DNA from: Oscillospiraceae bacterium
Lineage (GTDB): Bacteria > Bacillota > Clostridia > Oscillospirales > Oscillospiraceae
Direction of reading: 5' to 3'
Length of the DNA: 45,870 bases
Assembly (NCBI GenBank): GCA_017409205.1
Contig: JAFQTF010000026.1
Coordinates: 65,275-111,144, forward strand
Position 1 is the first letter of the stretch. Every line of letters begins with the position of its first letter. The translations under genes and the position numbers were made by a program. Below the pieces are notes generated by a model, which was not told where the DNA came from, searched no databases, and was given only the letters and a program-made list of their open reading frames with translations. Shown here one piece after another: positions 1-6,257 of this stretch.

Positions 1-61
1 GATCCTGGGCTATGACCGCACCGTACAGCGTATTCAGTCCGCCATGGAGACGCTGAAATAA
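1..61 (+). CDS. 3' end of an unidentified protein gene (partial)
   Basis: An open frame enters from the left edge (codons in register with position 2) and ends at TAA 59-61. The visible tail has 19 residues and ends in ...QSAMETLK. It is followed six bases later by a strong intrinsic terminator, which is what makes this a likely gene end. Too little is visible to name a family; start and function lie outside the window. Confidence 0.6.
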   Translation, partial: ILGYDRTVQRIQSAMETLK

Positions 62-66
62 ACATC

Positions 67-101
67 AAGACCGTGTATCTTTGGGATACACGGTCTTTTT
101 T
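67..101 (+). terminator. Intrinsic terminator of the left-edge gene
   Basis: Perfect 13-bp stem, 67-79 paired with 85-97, with a 5-nt loop, running into a T tract (96-101). It follows the stop codon at 61. The T tract touches the stop codon of the convergent gene at 100-618. Confidence 0.9.
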
Positions 102-618
102 ATCCGGAGGTGCTGCCAGCCCGGTCATGACGGTACAGGGCCGTCAGGATCGATACGATCATCAGGACATTTCCAATTACAGAGCCGTAAGCCCCGCAGA
201 TCAGATTATAGCTCAGCCAGAAGGGCACACTGGCCAGCGACATGAGGCGGATGTGCTTCTCTCTGGTCAGCCACAGGGCATTGGTCTCCAGCAGCACACC
301 GATGATCGGCAATACACTGAAAACATTCTGCCAAACGGCGATTCCCAAAAAAAGAATCAGCAGATTACCGCCAAACCACAGCAGCTTCCTGTGTCTGAAA
401 ACAAACGGATGGTTTTTTCTGGATGCCAGCATGGATGATGGAATGGCCGAAAGATCCATGGCAGCACCTTCAAAAGCAAACAGCAGAAGGTATTGAAGCA
501 CATACAGGACACGCGAGACCACATTGCAGGCAATGATCGCCCTGCGCTCCCGGAACTGATAGCAAAGCAGGCAGAAAAACACGGCAGCAAGGCCGGTCAG
601 CAACGCAGCGGTATTCAT
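100..618 (-). CDS. YgjV-like inner membrane protein
   Basis: 172-residue hydrophobic protein with about five predicted membrane segments and short loops. Overall pattern and length fit the bacterial inner membrane protein YgjV family (Imp-YgjV), whose molecular role is unknown; the family assignment is from recognition. The ATG at 618 is preceded by GGAGGGT. It has its own promoter (658-685) and is monocistronic, convergent with the left-edge gene. No catalytic motif is visible. Alternative: an unrelated small membrane protein of similar topology. Confidence 0.7.
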   Translation of the reverse strand: MNTAALLTGLAAVFFCLLCYQFRERRAIIACNVVSRVLYVLQYLLLFAFEGAAMDLSAIPSSMLASRKNHPFVFRHRKLLWFGGNLLILFLGIAVWQNVFSVLPIIGVLLETNALWLTREKHIRLMSLASVPFWLSYNLICGAYGSVIGNVLMIVSILTALYRHDRAGSTSG

Positions 619-657
619 ACACCCTCCAAAAACGAATTCAGAAATAACTCTGTTACC

Positions 658-685
658 ATTATAGCTGCAAGATCTGCTTCGTCAA
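658..685 (-). promoter_or_regulatory. SigA-type promoter of the YgjV-like gene
   Basis: On the minus strand: TTGACG (680-685), 16-bp spacer, TATAAT (658-663), about 40 bp upstream of the ATG at 618. Confidence 0.75.
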
Positions 686-693
686 GTGCCGCT

Positions 694-725
694 GCAAAAA
701 ACGCCGGAAGGATATCCCTCCGGCG
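694..725 (-). terminator. Intrinsic terminator of the HD-domain gene
   Basis: Stem 702-711/716-725 with one G-U pair when read on the minus strand, followed by a T run (695-700 read as T on minus), 6 bp after the HD gene stop. Confidence 0.85.
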
Positions 726-731
726 ATTCTC

Positions 732-1388
732 TTATGCCACCATCTGACCGTTGATCCGCAGGTGGAAGGCACAGCCCAGAGCCTGGGCAGCTTTCCGGCA
801 CAGCAGCATCCGTTTGGTGAAGATCTCAAAATACTCCATCAGTGAGCTGATTTCGGGATCGATGGTGAGGGACAACAGGATCTGATCCTCCTCCGGAAAT
901 ACTTCCAGGCTGGCTTGTGTTACGGCATAGTTCACCCGGTCATGGATATCCGAGTAAATGTCCTCCTTCTTGCGCACCCGGCTGCGGCGGACATCTGCCT
1001 TGTCTGCCAGGATCAGGGCCGCCGCAAGGGGGCTCACCGGCACGCCGGTGCCCTCGTCATGGTTGCCGATGGCAGAGACGATGGCCGCGATCTCCTCCGG
1101 AGGAAATTCCATCCGGTCCAGGATCCGGAAAGCCATCACCGCACCGGACTGGCTGTGATCCACCCGGTTCACCACATTGCCGATATCGTGGAGATAGCCG
1201 GCTATCTTTGCCAGTTCCACAGCCCTTGCATCATAGCCCCGGGCTTCCAGAATACTGCCCGCCATCCGGGCAACATGGGTCACATGAGGGAAGCTGTGCT
1301 CCGTATACCCCAGCGCCTCCAGGGACGCATCCGCCTGCGCGATATAGACCTGCACCGCATGGTCTTTTCTGATTTCTTCATAGGTCAT
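732..1388 (-). CDS. HD-domain protein, putative phosphohydrolase
   Basis: 218 residues. An HD-superfamily metal-binding signature is visible: an early HVTHVARMAG segment, then AGYLHDIGN (the HD pair) and a later conserved GNHDEG. HD proteins are metal-dependent phosphohydrolases acting on nucleotides or phosphoesters; the substrate cannot be read from sequence. I start at the ATG at 1388 because AGGCGGG precedes it; the frame is open 25 codons further upstream but has no ribosome-binding site and overlaps the promoter. The gene is single, divergent from the pullulanase gene, and ends at its own terminator. Confidence 0.85.
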   Translation of the reverse strand: MTYEEIRKDHAVQVYIAQADASLEALGYTEHSFPHVTHVARMAGSILEARGYDARAVELAKIAGYLHDIGNVVNRVDHSQSGAVMAFRILDRMEFPPEEIAAIVSAIGNHDEGTGVPVSPLAAALILADKADVRRSRVRKKEDIYSDIHDRVNYAVTQASLEVFPEEDQILLSLTIDPEISSLMEYFEIFTKRMLLCRKAAQALGCAFHLRINGQMVA

Positions 1389-1412
1389 TGGATTTCCCGC
1401 CTTTCTTTTTTC

Positions 1413-1441
1413 AGTATAACGCCTTTTTACGAAGGATGCAA
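1413..1441 (-). promoter_or_regulatory. SigA-type promoter of the HD-domain gene
   Basis: Minus strand TTGCAT (1436-1441), 17-bp spacer, TATACT (1413-1418), 25 bp before the ATG at 1388. It supports 1388, not 1463, as the start. Confidence 0.75.
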
Positions 1442-1491
1442 GACTGTTTGGAAAAACATACAAAAACTTTACATTTCTTCAATTGGAAACC

Positions 1492-1521
1492 TTTACAATT
1501 TCCCATCTCCTGTGATATAAT
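1492..1521 (+). promoter_or_regulatory. SigA-type promoter of the pullulanase gene
   Basis: TTTACA (1492-1497), 18-bp spacer, TATAAT (1516-1521) with a TG extension at 1513-1514. AAAGGAG at 1538-1544 follows, 12 bp before the ATG at 1557. No obvious CcpA-type site is visible between promoter and start. Confidence 0.8.
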
Positions 1522-1556
1522 TTCCCGGTACAACGATAAAGGAGCAGACGCACGCT

Positions 1557-3872
1557 ATGCACAACAGCTACTCTACCCCTGCATTTGAAGAAAAATACAC
1601 CTATACCGGCGCCGACCTCGGTGCGGTATGGTCTGAACATAAAACTGCCTTCCGGCTGTGGGCGCCCACCGCTGCCTCCGTTTCCGTGAAGCTTTACCGC
1701 AGCGGAGACCTCGATGCCCAGGATCTTCTGGAAGTTGTCCCCATGTCCCCCGCAGAAAACGGCACATGGTTTGCAGAAAAAGCAGGCAATCTCCACGGCA
1801 TCTACTATACCTATCTCGCCGATGTGGAAGGAAAGATCGTGGAAGCCTGCGATCCCTATGCCCGTACCACCGGTGTCAACGGCCACAGGGCCATGGTCAT
1901 CGATCTGGCCTCCACCAATCCCACCGGATGGGAAGATGATACCGACCCCAATCCCTGCGGTCAGATCACCGAGGCCGTGATCTATGAGCTTCATATCCGG
2001 GATCTCAGCAGCAACGCTGCCTCCGGAATCAAGCACAAGGGCAAATTTCTGGGACTGACAGAAACCGGCACCAGACGGTCCGGGGAGCCCACCGGCCTGG
2101 ATCACATCAAATCCATGGGCATCACTCACCTGCATCTGCTGCCTGTCTACGATTTCGGCAGTGTGGATGAAACGGGACGCAGCGGCAAACAGTACAACTG
2201 GGGCTATGACCCTGTGAATTACAATGTTCCGGAAGGCAGCTATTCCACCGACCCTTATCATGGTGACGTACGTGTCCGGGAAATGAAGCAGATGGTGAAA
2301 GCCCTCCATGACAACGGCATCAGCGTTGTGATGGATGTGGTCTACAACCATGTATTCCATACTGAGGAATTCTGCTTCAATGTGCTGGTTCCCGGCTATT
2401 TCAGCCGCCAGACAAACGGGATTCTGTCCAACGGTTCCGGCTGCGGCAATGACACCGCCTCTGAGCGCGCCATGGTGCGCAAATACATTGTGGACAGTAT
2501 CCGATACTGGGCCGATGAATACCACATTGACGGATTCCGGTTCGATCTGGTGGGCCTCATCGACACCCGCACCATCAACGAGGTCATGGCCGCCGTAAAG
2601 GCAGACCATCCCAATGTGATCTTCTACGGCGAAGGCTGGAACATGAATACCCAGCTGACCAAACCCGGCTATCAGATGACCATCCAGACCAACTCCCACC
2701 TGGTCCCGGGTTTTGCTTTCTTCAGCGATACCATCCGGGATCAGATCCGGGGCAGCGTTTTCGACAACACCACGCCCGGCTATGTTTCCGGCGCACTGGT
2801 AAACCGGGATTCGCTGGAAGCCAGCTTCATGGGCGTGCCCATGTGGGTCAGGGAGCCGGATCAGTGCGTCAACTATGTCTCCTGCCACGACAACAATACG
2901 CTTTTCGACCGCATCGTACTGTCAACCCCCAAGGACAGTCTGGAAGATCAGATCAAAATGAACCGTTTGGCCGCTGCCTTTACCATTCTGTCTCAGGGTG
3001 TACCTTTCCTGCAGGCAGGTGAAGAGCTGCTGCGCACCAAGCCTGCCCGGGGCGGAAAATTCGATGGAAACAGCTACAAATCTCCGGATTCTGTCAATTC
3101 CATCAAGTGGGATACCCTGAAAAAAGAGGAATACCGGATCACCCGGGATTACTATAAGGGCCTCATTGCCTTCCGCAAAGCCCATCCCGGTCTGCGTCTG
3201 AGTACCCGGGCAGAAGTCTGGAAGCAGGTACACCCCATCCCCTGCCCCAATTCTCATACACTGGCCTTCCGCGTGGACGAAGCGGATGGCCGCATCTTCC
3301 TGGCCTTCAATGCCGACCGTCAGGCTGTCAGTCTGACGCTGCCGGAGGGCAAGTGGCATCCCTGTATTCAGGGCAGTACCGCCGGAACAGCCCTTCTGGG
3401 CGATGTAGGCGGCAGCATCAGTGTTGCTCCCCTGTCCGCACTGGTTCTGGTTCAGAAAAAAGCTGATATACCTGTGGATGTGGTGGCCGCCCTGATCTGG
3501 GAGAAGGACAAGTTCCTGATCTGCCAGCGGCCCGCCACCAAGGCAAGAGGCCTTTTGTGGGAATTTGTCGGCGGCAAGGTGGAGCCCGGTGAAAGCTTTC
3601 CCCAGGCGCTGGCCCGGGAATGTGCCGAGGAACTTGCGATCTCCGTAAATGTGGGTGAGCAGTTCATGCAGGTCATCCACGAATATCCGGATATCCTGAT
3701 CCGGCTGACACTGTTCCACTGCACCATCCCCACCGGCTATCCTCAGGCGCTGGAACACAACGATATCCGCTGGATCCATCCCCATGATATTGACCGGTTC
3801 ACTTTTTGCCCCGCAGACACAGACATTCTGGCCGAGATCAAAAAAATCTACGGCAACAAGAATCCTCTGTAA
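1557..3872 (+). CDS. pulA: Type I pullulanase with C-terminal NUDIX hydrolase domain
   Basis: 771 residues in one uninterrupted frame. Residues 1-130 are an N-terminal CBM48-like domain (FRLWAPTA); about 135-500 is a GH13 catalytic barrel with the type I pullulanase signature YNWGYDP (213-219), VVYNH (261-265), GFRFD (nucleophile D330), YGEGW (acid/base E359) and SCHDN (D445). It should hydrolyse alpha-1,6 branches of pullulan, starch or glycogen. There is no signal peptide, so it acts in the cytosol on glycogen or imported oligosaccharides. From about residue 638 a second domain starts (VDVVAALIW) with a NUDIX box at 672-694 (GGKVEPGE, then REC and EEL), as in MutT-like nucleotide pyrophosphohydrolases. 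Pullulanases usually end near residue 630, so the NUDIX part is an addition. Single gene between its own promoter and terminator. Confidence 0.93.
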   Translation: MHNSYSTPAFEEKYTYTGADLGAVWSEHKTAFRLWAPTAASVSVKLYRSGDLDAQDLLEVVPMSPAENGTWFAEKAGNLHGIYYTYLADVEGKIVEACDPYARTTGVNGHRAMVIDLASTNPTGWEDDTDPNPCGQITEAVIYELHIRDLSSNAASGIKHKGKFLGLTETGTRRSGEPTGLDHIKSMGITHLHLLPVYDFGSVDETGRSGKQYNWGYDPVNYNVPEGSYSTDPYHGDVRVREMKQMVKALHDNGISVVMDVVYNHVFHTEEFCFNVLVPGYFSRQTNGILSNGSGCGNDTASERAMVRKYIVDSIRYWADEYHIDGFRFDLVGLIDTRTINEVMAAVKADHPNVIFYGEGWNMNTQLTKPGYQMTIQTNSHLVPGFAFFSDTIRDQIRGSVFDNTTPGYVSGALVNRDSLEASFMGVPMWVREPDQCVNYVSCHDNNTLFDRIVLSTPKDSLEDQIKMNRLAAAFTILSQGVPFLQAGEELLRTKPARGGKFDGNSYKSPDSVNSIKWDTLKKEEYRITRDYYKGLIAFRKAHPGLRLSTRAEVWKQVHPIPCPNSHTLAFRVDEADGRIFLAFNADRQAVSLTLPEGKWHPCIQGSTAGTALLGDVGGSISVAPLSALVLVQKKADIPVDVVAALIWEKDKFLICQRPATKARGLLWEFVGGKVEPGESFPQALARECAEELAISVNVGEQFMQVIHEYPDILIRLTLFHCTIPTGYPQALEHNDIRWIHPHDIDRFTFCPADTDILAEIKKIYGNKNPL

Positions 3873-3886
3873 TCTTTTCATATCCA

Positions 3887-3922
3887 ATGCAGGACGGACA
3901 CAGCCTCCGTCCTGCATTTTTC
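3887..3922 (+). terminator. Intrinsic terminator of the pullulanase gene
   Basis: Perfect 12-bp stem (3887-3898/3906-3917) and T run, 14 bp after the TAA. Confidence 0.92.
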
Positions 3923-3993
3923 GTATCAAAAAACGCATCAAGGATGCAGTATGAAGGTTTCGTTTTCGGGTATCCTGACCATGGGGTGATTCC

Positions 3994-4155
3994 TTGAAAC
4001 AGAAAGAAAAAGGGCCGGATTGTGTCCGGCTGGACCCGGAAACCAGACTTTGCCCGGAATTTGACCATACTTCCATCAAGCTGTTCCGGGCACCGGAGCC
4101 GGAGGAAATGGGATTCCGGGTGGTGGACAATTTTCCGGAAGAGCATATTCAGTAG
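3994..4155 (+). CDS. Small unknown protein, 53 aa, TTG start
   Basis: TTG at 3994 is preceded by GGGGTGAT (3983-3990), close to the ideal Shine-Dalgarno, and the frame runs to TAG at 4153-4155. The 53-residue product is charged and soluble, with two cysteines (DCVRLD and RLCPEF) and the ending FPEEHIQ; no membrane segment or signal peptide. I recognise no family. Support for a real gene: position between two terminators, the strong ribosome-binding site and a terminator directly overlapping its stop. Against: short, non-ATG, and no convincing promoter. Confidence 0.5.
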   Translation: MKQKEKGPDCVRLDPETRLCPEFDHTSIKLFRAPEPEEMGFRVVDNFPEEHIQ

Positions 4156-4183
4156 ACAGAGGGCTTCGTCCCTCCGTCTTTTT
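4154..4183 (+). terminator. Intrinsic terminator of the 53-aa ORF
   Basis: Stem 4154-4163/4170-4179 with one mismatch, 6-nt loop, then five or more T. It starts inside the TAG stop of the small ORF. Confidence 0.8.
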
Positions 4184-4207
4184 ATACAGTTTTAACAACT
4201 GTTCCAG

Positions 4208-4236
4208 TTGACTTTTTGACTTATTTTATATATACT
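4208..4236 (+). promoter_or_regulatory. SigA-type promoter of the cytidylate-kinase-like gene
   Basis: TTGACT (4208-4213), 17-bp spacer, TATACT (4231-4236) in an AT-rich stretch. Expected start is near 4243. Confidence 0.8.
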
Positions 4237-4244
4237 ATAAAAAA

Positions 4245-4260
4245 GAGAATGGCAATTCTC
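4245..4260 (+). other. Hairpin at the predicted mRNA 5' end
   Basis: GAGAAT-GGCA-ATTCTC: a perfect 6-bp stem with a 4-nt loop, at the predicted transcript start and just before the AGAGGAGG ribosome-binding site (4262-4269). It could be a 5' stabilising hairpin; no known riboswitch is recognised. Confidence 0.4.
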
Positions 4261-4276
4261 GAGAGGAGGCATTTGT

Positions 4277-4888
4277 ATGGAAAAGAAAATCATCACCATC
4301 AGCCGCGAGTTTGGTTCCGGTGGACGCACCGTTGGCCGCATGGTGGCCGAGAAGCTGGGTATCCCCTTCTACGACAAGGAGCTGGTGGATCAGATCGCTG
4401 TGGAATCCGGCTTTGCACCCAAGTTTATTGAGGAACACGGTGAACATTCTCCCAGCGGCAGTCTGTTCTCCTATGCCTTTGCCCCCCAGGGTATCCCCGG
4501 TGTGATGAACGGCCTGTCCACTGCTGACTTCCTGTGGAACATTCAGTGCAATGTGATTCTGCAGCTGGCAGACAAGGGCCCCTGCGTTATCGTTGGCCGG
4601 AATGCTGACTACATTCTGAAAGATCGTGCTGACGCCCTGCATGTCTATGTGTTCGCCGATGTTCCCTTCCGTGCTGAGCGCATCGTGAAGAAGTACGGCG
4701 AATCTGACAAGAGCCCCGAAGCCCGTTTGAATGAGAAGGATAAGCGCCGCCGGGTCAACTACCAGCACTACACCGGCCGCACCTGGGGTCAGGCCCAGAA
4801 CTACGACCTGTGTTTGGATACCGGTGTCCTGGGTATTGATCAGTGCGCAGACATCGTATGCAGCGTTGTAGAGAATTCCAGAAAGTAA
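4277..4888 (+). CDS. Cytidylate kinase-like family protein
   Basis: 203 residues. It begins KIITISREFGSGGRTVG, the phosphate-binding loop typical of the cytidylate-kinase-like family (PF13189 type), then YDKELVDQIA, CVIVGRNADYIL, and a basic lid segment (RAERIVKKYG, EKDKRRRVNYQHYTG). By family it should be a P-loop nucleoside monophosphate kinase; the true substrate of this subfamily is not established and it is shorter and different from Cmk. Strong promoter, AGAGGAGG and a terminator make it a monocistronic, probably well-expressed gene. Codons are dominated by C- and G-ending forms. Confidence 0.85.
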   Translation: MEKKIITISREFGSGGRTVGRMVAEKLGIPFYDKELVDQIAVESGFAPKFIEEHGEHSPSGSLFSYAFAPQGIPGVMNGLSTADFLWNIQCNVILQLADKGPCVIVGRNADYILKDRADALHVYVFADVPFRAERIVKKYGESDKSPEARLNEKDKRRRVNYQHYTGRTWGQAQNYDLCLDTGVLGIDQCADIVCSVVENSRK

Positions 4889-4899
4889 CCGTAATACAG

Positions 4900-4932
4900 A
4901 AATCCCGTACCAATCATGGTACGGGATTTTTT
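4900..4932 (+). terminator. Intrinsic terminator
   Basis: Perfect 12-bp stem (4900-4911/4918-4929) with a 6-nt loop and T run, 11 bp after the TAA at 4888. Confidence 0.92.
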
Positions 4933-4996
4933 AATATGGAGCCGGGGACATTGAATAGCGGTATCGCCTTCTGCAGTCCTTTCCGCATCTGTGCAC

Positions 4997-6154
4997 TTAC
5001 ACAGCAGCTTCTTCCTTTGCTTTTTCTGCAATATTGATATTCACGCCGTTGACCTCCACATCCTCATCGGCGCAGATGAGGATATACTTGACGCCGCCAA
5101 TGATCCGGGTCTCGATCAGGTCGCTGCGGGTGGGATCACATTTGATGACCACATCCGGAGTCTTGATCTCAAAATGCTTATTGTCGATGACGTTCTTGGG
5201 ATGCAGGTCAGCCTCAAAACCAAAAAACTCATCATAATCCACACTGAATTTAGAGATATGATCATCAGACACACCGCAGGACTGGAGCACTTCCTTCACA
5301 TCCTCCTTGGAAATCAGCAGAGGATCGGGAACCTTGGCCTCCTTGTGCATTTCAATGCGCTGGCAGATCTGGTCGTGGACAGTCTGCACCACTTCCAGGC
5401 TGCACTCTTCTCCCAGAGAGGTAGTGAGCAGCGCTTCAAATCCCTTCTTCTGCTCAGCAGCCGGCTTGGGCACGGGGGTATTGAAGATCGCCTCAATGAA
5501 GGCTTCCTGAGAGGTTTTCACATCGTGGGTATAATACAGGGCGTTGTAAATATTGGTGGAACGGTTATCGAAGGCCGGGAACAGGAAACCCAAGGCCGGG
5601 GCAGATACCATCTGGTTCATGGCGCCGTCGTGGAACAGCTTCTCCTCAGGAACATAGTGCAGATTTGCCTTGGTCTGCTTCACAGGGCAGATGGTACAAA
5701 TCAGGTAAGTATAGGTTTCTTCACTGTTATCCTTCTGGAAGGAATCATCCTTGGACTTAAAGGGCACATCATAGCTGTCGCAGCCCAGGAGGATCAGGTA
5801 ATTGCCCTCCATCACGACAGAATCGATGATTTTCTGGTAAAAGGAGCCCAGCAGTTCCTCATCCTTCAGCTGAGACTTCCGCAGATCCATCAGCAGCTTA
5901 TGCTCGGGGCTGTCGGCCACCTGAGAGGTCTTGAAGGTAATATCGATGAGATTTTTGCCGATGGAGCCCGAAAGGGTCCGGCGCAGCAGGGCAAAATATT
6001 TGTCGGATTCATTTTCCGGCATCATTCCGGTGGACTGGCGGAAGGACGAAATGATCTCTCTGTTCTCGTTGACATAGCAGCCATAGAGGGCAGTAATATT
6101 GCTGCGCTCCCGGCGAAGATGACGGCGGATCTCGCCGATTTCCTTATCGATCAT
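4997..6154 (-). CDS. DUF4317 family protein
   Basis: 385 residues starting MIDKEIGEIRRHLRRERSN, with an early ALYGCYVNENREI segment. This opening (a XXEIXXIRR helix then GCYV) is what I recognise as the DUF4317 family of Firmicutes, which has no known function. No signal peptide, membrane segment or catalytic motif is visible, so it is a cytosolic protein. The start at 6154 has AAAGGAGA just upstream; the frame is open further, across the promoter, but lacks a ribosome-binding site. It ends near 4997, convergent with the kinase-like gene. It has its own promoter and follows the terminator of the sigma/anti-sigma operon. Confidence 0.8.
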   Translation of the reverse strand: MIDKEIGEIRRHLRRERSNITALYGCYVNENREIISSFRQSTGMMPENESDKYFALLRRTLSGSIGKNLIDITFKTSQVADSPEHKLLMDLRKSQLKDEELLGSFYQKIIDSVVMEGNYLILLGCDSYDVPFKSKDDSFQKDNSEETYTYLICTICPVKQTKANLHYVPEEKLFHDGAMNQMVSAPALGFLFPAFDNRSTNIYNALYYTHDVKTSQEAFIEAIFNTPVPKPAAEQKKGFEALLTTSLGEECSLEVVQTVHDQICQRIEMHKEAKVPDPLLISKEDVKEVLQSCGVSDDHISKFSVDYDEFFGFEADLHPKNVIDNKHFEIKTPDVVIKCDPTRSDLIETRIIGGVKYILICADEDVEVNGVNINIAEKAKEEAAV

Positions 6155-6188
6155 AGTGCTTCTCCTTTGGTAAAAGTCATGTTGGGGT

Positions 6189-6197
6189 ATTATAGCA
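6189..6197 (-). promoter_or_regulatory. Extended -10 promoter of the DUF4317 gene
   Basis: Minus strand TGCTATAAT (TG extension plus perfect -10), 35 bp before the ATG at 6154. The -35 region (TGGATT at 6212-6217) is poor. Confidence 0.65.
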
Positions 6198-6217
6198 CAT
6201 TGGTTCGAAAAAATCCA

Positions 6218-6249
6218 GCAAAAAATAAGGGAGGCACAATGTGCCTCCC
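6218..6249 (-). terminator. Intrinsic terminator of the sigma/anti-sigma operon
   Basis: Stem 6229-6237/6241-6249, followed on the minus strand by a T-rich run (6218-6227). It lies 8 bp after the stop of the repeat protein. Confidence 0.88.
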
Positions 6250-6257
6250 ATTTGCTG

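Noticed and set aside
6200-6217. GGTTCGAAAAAATCC resembling a tRNA T-arm
   Set aside because: The loop is too long and no acceptor, D or anticodon arm surrounds it; it lies in a promoter region.
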